DNA from: Devosia sp. Root685
GTDB lineage: Bacteria > Pseudomonadota > Alphaproteobacteria > Rhizobiales > Devosiaceae
DNA length: 64,000 nt
Assembly (NCBI RefSeq): GCF_001427875.1
Contig: NZ_LMHK01000004.1
Location: 185,903 to 249,902, forward strand
Direction of reading: 5' to 3'
How positions within the stretch are numbered: position 1 is the first letter of the stretch; each line of letters opens with the position of its first letter. The translations under genes were made by a program, and so were the position numbers. The notes under the pieces were generated by a model that saw nothing but the letters and a program-made list of their open reading frames with translations, searched no databases and was not told the DNA's origin. Below, in pieces: positions 50,484 through 59,982 of this stretch.

Positions 50484-50604
50484 CGCCCTCGTGGTTCGAG
50501 GCTCGCAAAATGCTCGCACCTCACCATGAGGGCTACTTAAACTCGTTGCCCCAATAGCCCTCATGGAGAGGCAGGAGCGTAGCGACCCTCGAACCACGAG
50601 GGCG
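50484..50604. repeat. Nested inverted repeat between mtaB and ftsY
   Basis: The outer arms are an exact 18-bp inverted pair: CGCCCTCGTGGTTCGAGG (50484-50501) and its complement at 50587-50604. An inner exact 12-bp pair, CCATGAGGGCTA (50524-50535) and TAGCCCTCATGG (50555-50566), nests inside. Extrusion as a cruciform or a branched RNA hairpin is possible. It starts 24 bp before the ftsY start codon on the transcribed strand, so it would lie in the mtaB-ftsY mRNA. Confidence 0.85.
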
Positions 50605-50612
50605 AGTCACGA

Positions 50613-51875
50613 TCAAGCGGCAATACGCAGCTTTTCACCCACGAGCCCATCGGGCCCGCGACTGGTGATCTCTACCGCAATCAGCTCCCCCGGCTCCACA
50701 CCGGCAACGCTGACCGGCACGAATTGTTCGGTGCGCCCGAGCCCGCCGCGTTCCATCAGCACATTTTCGATGCGACCAAGGCGCGTGTCGCAGAGCGCCG
50801 CAAACTGCTTCTCGCCCTCGACGCGCAAGAGGCTTGCGCGCGCTCGTGCAACGCCCTTGCTCACCTGTGGCATGCGCGCGGCGGGTGTGCCGGGACGAGG
50901 CGAATAAGGGAAGGCGTGAATATAAGTAATCCCCGCTTCGCCAATAAAGCGCAGCGTGTTTTCGAACATGGCATCGGTTTCGGTCGGAAAACCGGCAATG
51001 ATATCGGCGCCAAAAACCATATTTGGCCTGATGCTGCGCAGCTTTTCGATCACGCCCAGCGCATCGTCGCGCAGATGTCGGCGTTTCATGCGCTTGAGGA
51101 TGAGATCGTCGCCCGATTGCAGCGACAGATGCAGATGCGGCATCAGCCGCGGATCGGAGACGGCATCATAAAGCGCCGCGTCAGCCTCGATCGAGTCGAT
51201 CGAAGAAATGCGCAGGCGCGGCAGATCCGGCACGTGTTTCAGGATCGTCTGGGTAAGAAGGCCCAGCGTCGGAGCGCCGGGCAGGTCGGGACCATAGGAG
51301 GTGATATCCACCCCGGTGAGAACAACCTCGCGATAGCCATTGGCCACGAGCTTCTTGATCTGCTCGACCACGAGGCCCATCGGCACCGAGCGCGACGGCC
51401 CCCGGCCAAACGGAATGATGCAAAAAGTGCAGCGATGGTCGCAGCCATTTTGCACCTGCACGAAGGCCCGCGTATGGGCGTCCATGCCTTCGATCAGATG
51501 CCCCGCGGTTTCCCGCACGCTCATGATATCGTTGACCTGCACCTTGTCATTGAGCGGCACGCCAAAGGTCATCGGAAGATAACTTTCGGCCTTCAGCTTG
51601 TCGGCATTGCCAATGACGAGATCGACTTCTTCCATATCGCCAAAGCTGCGCGCTTCCGTCTGCGCGGCGCAGCCGGTGACGATGATGCGGCTTTGCGGAT
51701 TGTCGCGCCGGGCCTTGCGCACGGCTTTTCGCGCTTGGGTGACAGCTTCTTGCGTCACCGCGCAGGTATTGATGATGATGGCATCCTCGAGCCCGGCCTT
51801 TTCGGCCTCGGCCTTCATTACTTCGCCTTCATAGGCGTTGAGACGGCAGCCGAAAGTGAGGGTACGAACCGCCAT
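50613..51875 (-). CDS. mtaB: tRNA (t6A37) methylthiotransferase MtaB
   Basis: The 420-residue radical-SAM enzyme adds a methylthio group to t6A37 of ANN-decoding tRNAs. It has the UPF0004 N-terminal domain with three Cys residues ('FGCRLNAYEGEVM', 'INTCAV', 'VTGCAAQ'), the radical-SAM motif 'CDHRCTFCIIPFGRGPSRS' and a C-terminal TRAM-like part (about 350-420). Its ATG overlaps the dapF stop by one base (TGATG), so the two genes are coupled. Confidence 0.94.
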   Translation of the reverse strand: MAVRTLTFGCRLNAYEGEVMKAEAEKAGLEDAIIINTCAVTQEAVTQARKAVRKARRDNPQSRIIVTGCAAQTEARSFGDMEEVDLVIGNADKLKAESYLPMTFGVPLNDKVQVNDIMSVRETAGHLIEGMDAHTRAFVQVQNGCDHRCTFCIIPFGRGPSRSVPMGLVVEQIKKLVANGYREVVLTGVDITSYGPDLPGAPTLGLLTQTILKHVPDLPRLRISSIDSIEADAALYDAVSDPRLMPHLHLSLQSGDDLILKRMKRRHLRDDALGVIEKLRSIRPNMVFGADIIAGFPTETDAMFENTLRFIGEAGITYIHAFPYSPRPGTPAARMPQVSKGVARARASLLRVEGEKQFAALCDTRLGRIENVLMERGGLGRTEQFVPVSVAGVEPGELIAVEITSRGPDGLVGEKLRIAA

Positions 51876-52753
51876 CAGGCCGCCTCGCTGCGCGTCCAGG
51901 CGCCACTTGCCGGGTCAAACTCGCCGCGCCATTCAAATTCAGCCGGGCCGGTCAGGGTGACATGATCATCCGGCAGCCATTCGACCACGAGATCACCACC
52001 GGGGACAGTAATGGTCGCCTTGCGCGCCGAGCGGCGGGTGCGGGCGGCATTGACGAGCGCCGCACAGGCCGCAGTGCCACAGGCCTTGGTGAGGCCGGCA
52101 CCACGTTCCCAGGTCCGCAAGATGATGTGATCCGGCGCCATAACATTGGCGATGGAAATATTGGCGCGCTCGGGAAACAAGGGATGGTTCTCGAGCAGCG
52201 GCCCAAAGCGATCGAGCGCATAGGACCACACATCGTCCTTCACCCAGAATGTCGCATGCGGATTGCCCATCGAGGCAACCGATGGCGAATGCAGCACCGG
52301 CGCGTCGATGGGCCCGATCTGCAATTCCACGGCGCGCGTATCGGCAAATTCCTCATTGAGCGGAATTTCGTACCAGGCGAACTTCGGCGTCCCCATATCG
52401 ACGGTGATCAAGCCGTCTTCGGCCTCTTCGCCAAACAAAATCCCGGCGACGGTTTCAAAGGTAAACCGCTGGCGGCCCTGCTCGACGCTGAGCGCCTGCA
52501 CCACGCAACGCATGCCATTGCCGCAGGCCTGGGCGCGCGAACCGTCGGAATTGATGATTTCGATATAGTTGACCGTCCCCGGCGTGCGGGAATCATGGAT
52601 AGCCATGATCTGGTCGAACTTGGTTTCGGCCCGCGCATTGATGGCAATCGCCGCCTCAGGCGTGACGCGATCAGTGCGGCCGCGCATGTCGGCCACGATG
52701 ATCTGGTTGCCCAGCCCGTTCATCTTGAGAAAGGGTGCGTTGCTCAAAGCCAT
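51875..52753 (-). CDS. dapF: Diaminopimelate epimerase
   Basis: The 292-residue enzyme interconverts LL- and meso-diaminopimelate, for peptidoglycan and lysine. The two active-site Cys are in '[14 protein letters not shown]' and '[14 protein letters not shown]'. The ATG at 52753 ([16 protein letters not shown]) is chosen because the open frame beyond it lacks family similarity. It starts the dapF-mtaB-ftsY-yciB run and is divergent from ffh across 282 bp. Confidence 0.95.
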   Translation of the reverse strand: MALSNAPFLKMNGLGNQIIVADMRGRTDRVTPEAAIAINARAETKFDQIMAIHDSRTPGTVNYIEIINSDGSRAQACGNGMRCVVQALSVEQGRQRFTFETVAGILFGEEAEDGLITVDMGTPKFAWYEIPLNEEFADTRAVELQIGPIDAPVLHSPSVASMGNPHATFWVKDDVWSYALDRFGPLLENHPLFPERANISIANVMAPDHIILRTWERGAGLTKACGTAACAALVNAARTRRSARKATITVPGGDLVVEWLPDDHVTLTGPAEFEWRGEFDPASGAWTRSEAA

Positions 52754-53035
52754 TCGCCTGTTCCAAAGTCTGTGCCCTATATGGCGGATCGGCCGGCAAA
52801 TTGCCAGTGGCGGGGCTCTCAGGGTCCCTCTTCCTTGACTCCCACCTAAAATCTGCTTAAACGCGACCCGTTCATCAGGCTTTTGCTCCTGACCAGCCGA
52901 CCGGGACCCCAATAGGGTGTCACGATCCCGGAGGCCAACATCCGCCAGCGCGTTGCGCCCGCGGGTGGGTTTTGCGTTTGGCCTTTTGGTACTTATCTCT
53001 CCGGGGATCGTCTCCGCGAGCGAAAAGGAAATAGT

Positions 53036-54619
53036 ATGTTCGAGAGCCTCTCAGACCGGCTTGGCAAAATTTTCGATGGTCTTCGTGGACGCGGCGCGCT
53101 GAACGCAGCCGATGTCGATGCGGCCATGCGCGAAATCCGCCGGGCACTGATCGAGGCCGACGTTTCGCTCGAAGTCGTCCGCGCCTTTGTCGAACAGGTC
53201 CGCGAGCGTGCCGTCGGCGCCGAAGTGACCCGTTCGATCACGCCGGGCCAGCAGGTCGTCAAGATCGTCAATGACGAGCTTGTTTCGGTCCTGGGCTCCG
53301 ATGCCGTCACCATCGATCTCAATGCACCTTCGCCCGTCACCCTCCTCATGGTCGGCCTCCAGGGTTCTGGTAAGACGACGACCACGGCAAAGATCGCCAA
53401 GCGCCTCAAGGACAAACAGAAGAAGAAGGTTCTTCTCGCATCCCTCGATACCCGCCGCCCCGCTGCCATGGAGCAGTTGCGCGTTCTCGGCGAACAGGTC
53501 GGCGTTGATACATTGCCGATCGTTGCAACCGAAACGCCGGTCGAGATCGCCCGCCGCGCCGAGCGCGAAGGCCGTCTCGGTGGCTATGACGTTCTTATTC
53601 TCGATACCGCCGGCCGCACCCATATCGATGAAGAGCTGATGGTCGAAACGGTCTCCATCAAGGAGATCGCCACACCCCACGAAATTCTGCTCGTCGTCGA
53701 TGCGCTGACCGGCCAGGACGCGATCAACGTCGCGCGTTCGTTCGACGCCCGCCTTGATATCACCGGCATCGTGATGACCCGCGTCGATGGCGATGGCCGC
53801 GGTGGCGCGGCGCTCTCGATGCGCGCGGCCACCGGCAAGCCGATCAAACTGATCGGCGTCGGCGAAAAGATGGATGCGCTCGAGGACTTCCATCCCTCGC
53901 GCATTGCCGACCGCATTCTGGGCATGGGCGACATCGTTTCGCTGGTCGAAAAGGCCGCCGAGCACGTCACCGCCGAAGACGCCCAGAAAATGGCGGCCAA
54001 GCTCAAGAAGGGCTCCTTCGACCTCGACGACCTGCGCGCTCAGCTCCAGCAGATGAAGAAGATGGGCGGCATGGGTGGCCTGATGGGCATGTTGCCCGGC
54101 GCAGGCCAGATGAAAAAAGCCATGGCCGGCGCCAATATCGACGAGAAGGTTTTTGACCGCCAGATCGCCATCATCAATTCGATGACGAAAAAAGAGCGGG
54201 CCAATCCTGACCTGCTCAATGCCTCGCGCCGCAAGCGCATCGCGACCGGTGCCGGCGTCGAAGTCTCGGAAATCAACAAGCTGTCCAAGCAGCACCGCCA
54301 GATGGCGGACATGATGAAGAAGGTGTCTAAGGGCGGCATGGGATCGCTGGCCGGCATGTTCGGCGGCAAGATGGGCGGCATGCTTGGTGGCATGCCCGAT
54401 CTTTCCAAGATGGACCCAAAACAGCTCGAGCAGATGGCCCGCCAGGCCGGCATCAATCCCGATCAGCTCAAGGGCCTGCCCTCGGCTGACCTGCCGATGA
54501 CGGACAAGCTGCCCACCGACGTTAACAAGCTTCTCAAATCCGCTGGCGGTCCGGGTCTTCCCGGCCTTGGCGGCGCTCCCCGTTTCCCTGGCCTTCCGGG
54601 CCTGGGCAAAAAGAAATAA
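53036..54619 (+). CDS. ffh: Signal recognition particle protein Ffh
   Basis: The 527-residue SRP GTPase has an N domain (1-85), G domain with '[19 protein letters not shown]' (P-loop), '[13 protein letters not shown]' and '[11 protein letters not shown]', and an M domain (about 325-440) with the SRP-RNA motif '[20 protein letters not shown]'. A Met/Gly-rich extension of about 90 residues follows, ending 'GLPGLGKKK', longer than the E. coli protein but common in alphaproteobacteria. No 4.5S RNA gene was recognised nearby. rpsP follows after 34 bp. Confidence 0.97.
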   Translation: MFESLSDRLGKIFDGLRGRGALNAADVDAAMREIRRALIEADVSLEVVRAFVEQVRERAVGAEVTRSITPGQQVVKIVNDELVSVLGSDAVTIDLNAPSPVTLLMVGLQGSGKTTTTAKIAKRLKDKQKKKVLLASLDTRRPAAMEQLRVLGEQVGVDTLPIVATETPVEIARRAEREGRLGGYDVLILDTAGRTHIDEELMVETVSIKEIATPHEILLVVDALTGQDAINVARSFDARLDITGIVMTRVDGDGRGGAALSMRAATGKPIKLIGVGEKMDALEDFHPSRIADRILGMGDIVSLVEKAAEHVTAEDAQKMAAKLKKGSFDLDDLRAQLQQMKKMGGMGGLMGMLPGAGQMKKAMAGANIDEKVFDRQIAIINSMTKKERANPDLLNASRRKRIATGAGVEVSEINKLSKQHRQMADMMKKVSKGGMGSLAGMFGGKMGGMLGGMPDLSKMDPKQLEQMARQAGINPDQLKGLPSADLPMTDKLPTDVNKLLKSAGGPGLPGLGGAPRFPGLPGLGKKK

Positions 54620-54653
54620 CCCGCAATTTTAACGACAGCCTAGGAACTCAAAA

Positions 54654-55016
54654 ATGGCACTGAAAATCCGTCTCGCCCGTGGTGGCACCAAGAAGCGTCC
54701 TTTCTACCAGATCGTCGTTGCCGACGCCCGCTCGCCGCGCGATGGCCGCTTCATCGAAAAGCTGGGGACCTTCAACCCGCTGCTCGACAAGACGGCTGAA
54801 AACCGCGTCGTCCTCAACACCGAGCGCGCCCAGCATTGGCTGTCGCACGGCGCACAGCCGACCGACCGCGTGCTGCGTTTCCTCGACGCCGCCGGCCTTG
54901 TGAAGCGCGAAGCCCGCAACAACCCCAACAAGGGCGTCCCCGGCGAAAAGGCCAAGGAACGCGCTGAAGAAAAGGCCGCCAAGGCCGCAGCATCGGCCGA
55001 AGGCGCCGCAGAATAA
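54654..55016 (+). CDS. rpsP: 30S ribosomal protein S16
   Basis: The 120-residue bS16 begins '[20 protein letters not shown]' and includes '[20 protein letters not shown]'. The last 30 residues are an Ala/Lys/Glu-rich tail ('[20 protein letters not shown]'), so it is longer than the usual 80-90 residue form. It is downstream of ffh, as in many bacteria, but here rimM, trmD and rplS do not follow. Confidence 0.96.
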   Translation: MALKIRLARGGTKKRPFYQIVVADARSPRDGRFIEKLGTFNPLLDKTAENRVVLNTERAQHWLSHGAQPTDRVLRFLDAAGLVKREARNNPNKGVPGEKAKERAEEKAAKAAASAEGAAE

Positions 55017-55046
55017 TTTTTGGGATCTTTGGTCCAGCGAATGCGA

Positions 55047-55076
55047 AAGCCCCGGTGGAGACACCGGGGCTTTTTT
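55047..55076 (+). terminator. Terminator after rpsP
   Basis: An 11-bp stem, AAGCCCCGGTG (55047-55057) with CACCGGGGCTT (55062-55072), has a GAGA tetraloop and is followed by a T run. A very strong rho-independent terminator, marking the end of ffh-rpsP. Confidence 0.95.
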
Positions 55077-55142
55077 ATCCTGTCAGGTTCTGGCAGCACG
55101 GGCGCCTATCGCTTGGGCTCTTCAACTCCCAAGGAAAGTGCC

Positions 55143-55520
55143 ATGAGATTTGCTTCCGTCCGGGTCGTCACCAATGACGTCGAAACCCTGAAGGCGTTCT
55201 ATTCAAAGCTGACCGGTATTGCGCCGACCGACCTGGCTCCCGGCTTTTCCGAGATTCGGCTGGAAGGCTGTACGCTGGCAATTTCGAGCACGCAGATCAT
55301 CGACAAGGTCAATGGCGGCGCAATCGTACCCGGCTCGAACCGTTCTTCAATGATCGAGCTTGAAGTTGACGACGTTGAGGCGGTCAAGGTTCGGATGGAA
55401 GCGGCCGAACTTGGCGCAATCATACAGCAGCCGACGACGATGCCGTGGGGCAACGTCTCGATGCTGCTGCGCGATCCCGATGGGGCCGTGGTGAATATCT
55501 TCTCCCGGCCCAAGCGCTGA
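55143..55520 (+). CDS. VOC/glyoxalase-superfamily protein
   Basis: The 125-residue protein has the paired beta-alpha-beta-beta-beta modules of VOC proteins: 'SVRVVTNDVETLKAFYSKLT' opens the first and 'ELEVDDVEAVKVRMEAAELG' the second, ending 'MLLRDPDGAVVNIFSRPK', the classic C-terminus. A metal-binding His at the first-strand position is not evident, so a bleomycin-resistance-like binder or an enzyme without a typical metal site is possible. It sits in a single unit that is convergent with leuB (4-bp gap). Substrate unknown. Confidence 0.85.
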   Translation: MRFASVRVVTNDVETLKAFYSKLTGIAPTDLAPGFSEIRLEGCTLAISSTQIIDKVNGGAIVPGSNRSSMIELEVDDVEAVKVRMEAAELGAIIQQPTTMPWGNVSMLLRDPDGAVVNIFSRPKR

Positions 55521-55524
55521 TTGG

Positions 55525-56625
55525 TTACGCCTTGAGCTTCGCCAAAATCGCCGCGCCCATTTCTTCAGTGCCAACCGTCTTGCGGTTGTCCTGAGCAATG
55601 TCGGCGCAGCGCAGGCCATCGGCGAGCACCGCGGCGATCGCGCCCTCGACCTTGTCGGCCAATTCGATCATGCCAAACGAGTAACGCAACGCCATGGCGT
55701 GCGAGGCAATCATGGCGATGGGGTTGGCAATGCCTTTACCGGCAATGTCGGGGGCCGAGCCATGGACGGGCTCATACATGGCCTTGCGCTTGCCGGTAAC
55801 GGCATCTGGGGCGCCGAGCGCAGCCGATGGCAGCATGCCGAGCGAGCCGGTCAACATGGCGGCCACATCAGACAGGATATCGCCAAAAAGGTTGTCGGTG
55901 ACGATCACGTCGAACTGTTTTGGATTGCGCACCAGCTGCATGGCGCAGTTGTCCGCCAGGATATGGTTGAAGGCGACGTCGGCATAATCTTTGGCGACAG
56001 TGCGGACCACTTCGTCCCAGAGCACGCCGGATTTCATGACGTTCTTCTTGTCGGCCGAGTGAATCTTGTTTCCGCGCGTACGCGCAAGATCGAAGGCGAC
56101 GCGGGCAATGCGGTCGATTTCATAGGTCTCATAAACCTGAGTATCGACGCCGCGCTTCTGACCATTGCCAAGATCGGTGATTTCCTTGGGCTCGCCGAAA
56201 TAGACGCCGCCGGTCAGTTCACGCACGATCAGGATATCGAGGCCCTCGACCAGTTCGCGCTTGAGTGCGGACGCATCGGCGAGGGCAGGATAGCAGATGG
56301 CGGGACGTAGGTTCGCGAAAAGCCCGAGATCCTTGCGGAGGCGCAGAAGCGCCGCTTCCGGGCGCTTGTCATAGGGAACATTGTCCCACTTGGGACCGCC
56401 CACGGCGCCGAAGATCACCGCATCGGCCTTGAGCGCTTTGGCCATGTCGTCTTCGGAAATGGCTTCGCCATGCGCGTCATAGGCACAGCCACCGGCAAGA
56501 CCGGTATCGGTCGAGAAGTCCGTCAGGCCCTCGGCATTGGACCAGGCGATGATCTTTTCGACCTCGACCATGATCTCGGTGCCGATGCCGTCGCCGGGCA
56601 GAAGAAAGAGGGAATGGGTGGCCAT
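55525..56625 (-). CDS. leuB: 3-isopropylmalate dehydrogenase
   Basis: The 366-residue NAD-dependent enzyme oxidatively decarboxylates 3-isopropylmalate. Signatures: '[19 protein letters not shown]' at the start, '[20 protein letters not shown]' for substrate binding and '[14 protein letters not shown]'-like '[19 protein letters not shown]'. '[18 protein letters not shown]' is near the C-terminus. The start at 56625 ([13 protein letters not shown]) is chosen because the longer frame adds unsupported residues. It follows leuD and ridA on the same strand. Confidence 0.97.
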   Translation of the reverse strand: MATHSLFLLPGDGIGTEIMVEVEKIIAWSNAEGLTDFSTDTGLAGGCAYDAHGEAISEDDMAKALKADAVIFGAVGGPKWDNVPYDKRPEAALLRLRKDLGLFANLRPAICYPALADASALKRELVEGLDILIVRELTGGVYFGEPKEITDLGNGQKRGVDTQVYETYEIDRIARVAFDLARTRGNKIHSADKKNVMKSGVLWDEVVRTVAKDYADVAFNHILADNCAMQLVRNPKQFDVIVTDNLFGDILSDVAAMLTGSLGMLPSAALGAPDAVTGKRKAMYEPVHGSAPDIAGKGIANPIAMIASHAMALRYSFGMIELADKVEGAIAAVLADGLRCADIAQDNRKTVGTEEMGAAILAKLKA

Positions 56626-56710
56626 GTGGGGAAAACTCCTCGCCGTACTGGTGGGTACACCTTGGTCCGGCACATAGCTTTATTTTGGCTTTTGGTGCAA
56701 GGCCGCCCCA

Positions 56711-56742
56711 AACAAAAACAGCGCTTCCGGGCGGAAGCGCTG
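56711..56742 (-). terminator. Terminator after ridA
   Basis: The perfect 10-bp stem CAGCGCTTCC (56719-56728) pairs with GGAAGCGCTG (56733-56742) around GGGC. On the minus strand the stem runs into TTTTTGTTT, 24 bp after the ridA stop. It separates ridA from leuB. Confidence 0.9.
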
Positions 56743-56765
56743 CCAAATGATAACAGTGTGCTAGC

Positions 56766-57161
56766 TTAAGCGTGACTTGTTGCAGCGCCGATGCGGGCGG
56801 TCACTTCGATCTCGATCTTCATGCCCTCTTCGATCATCGCGACGATCAGCATGGAAGCGGCCGGGCGGATATCCTTGAACACCGGGCCGACGGCAGCAAC
56901 GACCTCGTCGACATAAGAACGATCGCCCAGATAATAAACGACGCGAACCGTGTCCTCGATGGACGAGCCAGCTTCCTTGAGCGCTTTGTCGATAGTGGCC
57001 AGCGCGTTCTTGGCCTGATCGCCCACGCTCTCGGGCATTTTCATGACCGAATAATCATAGCCCGTCGTGCCCGAGACATAGACCGTGTCCTCGTGGCGCA
57101 CGGCGCGGGAATAGCCAAAGGTCGCTTCAAAGGGCGAACCGGTAGAGACGCGTTGAACCAT
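56766..57161 (-). CDS. RidA/YjgF-family protein
   Basis: The 131-residue trimeric-barrel protein of the RidA family has 'AVRHEDTVYVSGTTGYD' and the C-terminal 'RPAASMLIVAMIEEGMKIEI'. The subfamily's catalytic Arg is expected in the 'IRPAASML' segment, and an Arg is present. RidA proteins hydrolyse reactive 2-aminoacrylate or imines made by PLP enzymes of amino-acid metabolism; being between leuD and leuB makes that role plausible, but other subfamilies are not deaminases. Confidence 0.9.
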   Translation of the reverse strand: MVQRVSTGSPFEATFGYSRAVRHEDTVYVSGTTGYDYSVMKMPESVGDQAKNALATIDKALKEAGSSIEDTVRVVYYLGDRSYVDEVVAAVGPVFKDIRPAASMLIVAMIEEGMKIEIEVTARIGAATSHA

Positions 57162-57176
57162 TTTTATTCCTTAGAG

Positions 57177-57219
57177 TGTTTTCAGGAAAGCGGGTGCCAC
57201 TTTTCCGGTTCGAAAACAC
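57177..57219. repeat. CCGGTTTTCGGG-family hairpin, copy D
   Basis: The outer arms GTGTTTTC (57177-57184) and GAAAACAC (57212-57219) are exact. Inside is the shared core 'GGAAAGCGGGTGCCACTTTT' followed by CCGG. It lies between leuD and ridA, 15 bp after the leuD stop on the minus strand. Confidence 0.75.
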
Positions 57220-57233
57220 GGCCAAACCAGGAT

Positions 57234-57839
57234 CTAGAGCCAGGGGCGCTCATTGGCCATCTTGCCCTCGAAGGACGAAATGGCCGGATCGGATTTCAGC
57301 GTGCCGGCGATATCGTCGAGGCCTTCTAGCAGGATGTGCTTGCGGGCCGGGTCGATATCGAAATGCAGTGTGCCGCCGTCGGGACCCTTGATGGTCTGGG
57401 CTTCGAGATCGACGGTCAGCGTAGCGTTCGAGCCGCGATCGGCGTCATCGAGCAGGAGTTTCAGCTGTTCGGCCGAAACGACGAGCGGCAGGATGCCGTT
57501 CTTGAAGCAATTATTGTAGAAAATATCGGCAAAGCTGGTCGAGATCACGCAGCGAATGCCGAAATCGGCCAGCGCCCAGGGGGCGTGTTCGCGCGATGAA
57601 CCGCAACCAAAATTATCGCCGGCGATGACGATCTTGGCCTGGCGGTAGGCCGGCTTATTGAGGACGAATTCGGGATTTTCCGAGCCGTCTTCATTGTAGC
57701 GCATTTCCGAAAACAGCGCGCTGCCGAGGCCGGTCCGCTTGATAGTCTTCAGATATTGCTTGGGGATGATCATGTCGGTGTCGATATTGATGATCGGCAA
57801 CGGCGCCGCGACACCCGTCAATGTGGTGAATTTTTCCAT
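57234..57839 (-). CDS. leuD: 3-isopropylmalate dehydratase small subunit
   Basis: The 201-residue partner of LeuC has '[20 protein letters not shown]', '[20 protein letters not shown]' (swivelling-domain substrate site) and '[14 protein letters not shown]'. The start at 57839 (MEKFTTLTG) matches the family; a start seven codons upstream is unsupported. Its gene is not adjacent to leuC but upstream of ridA and leuB. Confidence 0.97.
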   Translation of the reverse strand: MEKFTTLTGVAAPLPIINIDTDMIIPKQYLKTIKRTGLGSALFSEMRYNEDGSENPEFVLNKPAYRQAKIVIAGDNFGCGSSREHAPWALADFGIRCVISTSFADIFYNNCFKNGILPLVVSAEQLKLLLDDADRGSNATLTVDLEAQTIKGPDGGTLHFDIDPARKHILLEGLDDIAGTLKSDPAISSFEGKMANERPWL

Positions 57840-57997
57840 CGGAAAACCTCGCTTTGCCACGGGTCTTGGGCCAAACCGGGGTCCGGGTCAAGTCGGCTCA
57901 TGGCGAAAGCGTTCGGCGCTTGACCTTGGGGGCTTCGTTTGTCTACTCCTGACGCCCTGAACGGTCTTACCTTCAACTTGCGCTCGGGGGGCGGGTG

Positions 57998-59059
57998 ATG
58001 CAGGGACCAGTGCCTCCAGTGCCTGAACTTGGCCAGACGACATCCTATCAGCCGACCTCGCGCCAGCTTTTGCGGGCCCTCGAAACCATAACTGGCGTCG
58101 GCTTTTTCACGCTGTCTTTCGCGGACGGCAAGGTGCGGCCATCCGATGGGATGCATGTGCTGGCGGGAACGCTTGAGCAAGTCGGCCAGCCGATCGGCAT
58201 CGAATTCATCGAGGCGCGCACCCATCCCGACGATCGCGCCAGCCTCGTCGAGAGTTTTCACATGCTGATGCGCGATACCCTGCCGACCCAGCGTGACCTG
58301 CGTATCCTGCGCGAGGACGGCACGGTGCGGCGTCTCGAAATGCGCTTCGAGCGCATGGTGGACGATAATCGGCGCCCGGTGGGTTGGATCATCTGCGTTC
58401 TTGATCGCAGCGAAGAAGAAAGCCTCAGGAAGAATCTCGAATTGATGCACCGGCGGCTGCGTGCGGTGCTGGATCAGCTCGACGTCGATATCGCCTGGTT
58501 CAGCTCTCTCGACGGCATCCGGATCGAGCGGGTCAAACAGTCCGCAAGCCTTGGCACGCCCGCGACACCGCTCTTCACGATCGAAAGCTGGTTCGACGCC
58601 GTTCATCCCGATGATCGGGCCCAGGTGCTGGAAAACCTGGAACGCGGCGAAGCCAATGTCACCGAGGTGCGCGTGCGGTTGGCGACCGGCCAATATATGC
58701 CACTGCGCTCGGTGCGCCAGCCGGTGCGCGACGAACGAGGCGAACCGGTCGAATGGCTGGGCCTGACAACGGTGGTGCAACCCGGTCGTGGCGGGCTCGA
58801 AGCCGACGACGCCGCCAGCGAGGAATTGCTCAACGGCCCGCTGCTGCGCGCCGCGCGCAATCTGTTGGGCTGGACCATTCCCGTGCTTGCCGATCAATCA
58901 GGCGTTTCCGCTTCGACCATCATGCGGATCGAGGAGGCGACGGCCGCGGTGATCGAAGTCGCCCGACGGCGCACTGCTGAACGGCTGACCCGGGCCCTCA
59001 CCCAGGGTGGCGTGATCTTTCACCGCACGCTGACGGGAAAACTCGCCATTTCGCTCTAG
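57998..59059 (+). CDS. PAS-PAS-helix-turn-helix regulator
   Basis: The 353-residue protein has two PAS folds: about 30-150 ('THPDDRASLVESFHMLMRDT', 'RRPVGWIICVLDRSEEE') and about 165-275 ('VHPDDRAQVLENLERGEANV', 'GEPVEWLGLTTVV'). The last 72 residues (282-353) read as a small XRE-type helix-turn-helix, 'LLRAARNLLGWTIPVLADQS' then 'GVSASTIMRIEEA'. There is no kinase or GGDEF, so it is a one-component sensor. The start at 57998 follows GGGGGGCGGG. It is divergent from leuD and its stop overlaps the convergent FadR-type gene. Confidence 0.75.
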   Translation: MQGPVPPVPELGQTTSYQPTSRQLLRALETITGVGFFTLSFADGKVRPSDGMHVLAGTLEQVGQPIGIEFIEARTHPDDRASLVESFHMLMRDTLPTQRDLRILREDGTVRRLEMRFERMVDDNRRPVGWIICVLDRSEEESLRKNLELMHRRLRAVLDQLDVDIAWFSSLDGIRIERVKQSASLGTPATPLFTIESWFDAVHPDDRAQVLENLERGEANVTEVRVRLATGQYMPLRSVRQPVRDERGEPVEWLGLTTVVQPGRGGLEADDAASEELLNGPLLRAARNLLGWTIPVLADQSGVSASTIMRIEEATAAVIEVARRRTAERLTRALTQGGVIFHRTLTGKLAISL

Positions 59060-59832
59060 GGATTTGATTCGAGGTTTTCCATGCGGCCGGCGGCGCGGGC
59101 AAAGCCTTCGGCAATGGCAATGCGCATCGCCTCGCGCGCGCGCTGCGAACTCTTGTCGAGGATGGCCTGGGCGATGGCGCGATGTACGGCAACGGTCTGC
59201 TCGAGGGCCTCGGGCTCGTTGACCGGCGAAGAGATGGTGAAGGCCGCCGTCAGCGCCATTTCCACCAGCGCACTGATGGAGGCCATGAAGGGATTGCCGG
59301 AAGCATCGGCGACCGCCTTGTGGAATTCGAGATCATGCCGGGCAAACTCTTCCGGCGTGCGCGCCGCTGCCATGCGGTCCACCGCCGCCAGGAGCAGCCC
59401 CGCCTGATCGTCCGTGCGCCGCTCGGCGGCAAGTGCGGCCGCTTCGATTTCGATGCCGATCCGCACTTCCGCGAGGCTCTGCAGGAAGCTAACCTCCGGC
59501 CCCAGCTCGAAATGCCAGGCCAAGACGTCGGCATCGAAGAGATTCCAGCGATTGCGCGGCAGAACGCGGGTGCCGATGCGGGCCCGCGCTTCGATCAACC
59601 CCTTGGCCGCCAACGTTTTCAATGCCTCTCGCAGCACCGTGCGCGACACGCGGAACCGATCGAGCAGTTCGGTATCGGGCGGCAGTATGGAGCCCTGAGC
59701 GTATTGGCCCGAGACGATGGCAAAGCCGAGATCCCAGAGCACGTCGGAATGGAGATTATGCGCCAGATTGCGACCTGACAGGGCGGCGATGAGGTCGCCG
59801 GAATGGCGCACTCGTCCGCCTGATCGATCCAT
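59056..59832 (-). CDS. FadR-type GntR family regulator
   Basis: The 258-residue regulator has a GntR winged helix (about 25-95, with 'DTELLDRFRVSRTVLREALK' and 'KGLIEARARIGTRVL') and an FCD ligand-binding domain (about 110-240; the metal-binding Asp/His 'HDLEFHKAVADASGNP' and 'HRAIAQAILDKSS'). These regulators usually sense sugar acids, lactate or carboxylates. It stands divergent from the M20 peptidase at 59983, which may be its target. The ATG at 59832 is chosen; the frame stays open far upstream on the opposite strand of the peptidase, which is a shadow. The stop overlaps the PAS-HTH stop by four bases. Confidence 0.9.
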   Translation of the reverse strand: MDRSGGRVRHSGDLIAALSGRNLAHNLHSDVLWDLGFAIVSGQYAQGSILPPDTELLDRFRVSRTVLREALKTLAAKGLIEARARIGTRVLPRNRWNLFDADVLAWHFELGPEVSFLQSLAEVRIGIEIEAAALAAERRTDDQAGLLLAAVDRMAAARTPEEFARHDLEFHKAVADASGNPFMASISALVEMALTAAFTISSPVNEPEALEQTVAVHRAIAQAILDKSSQRAREAMRIAIAEGFARAAGRMENLESNP

Positions 59833-59982
59833 GCTGGTTGGCTCCTTGCCCAATAGTCCGGGCGACCTAAGCACAGGTGAATAAGTATGACAATATTGGT
59901 GACCGGCCAAGGCTGGACAGAGCGGCCAACGCTCGCCATGTTGCGCCCAGCAATTTTCTTGAATTCGCCGCAGGATTTTACC

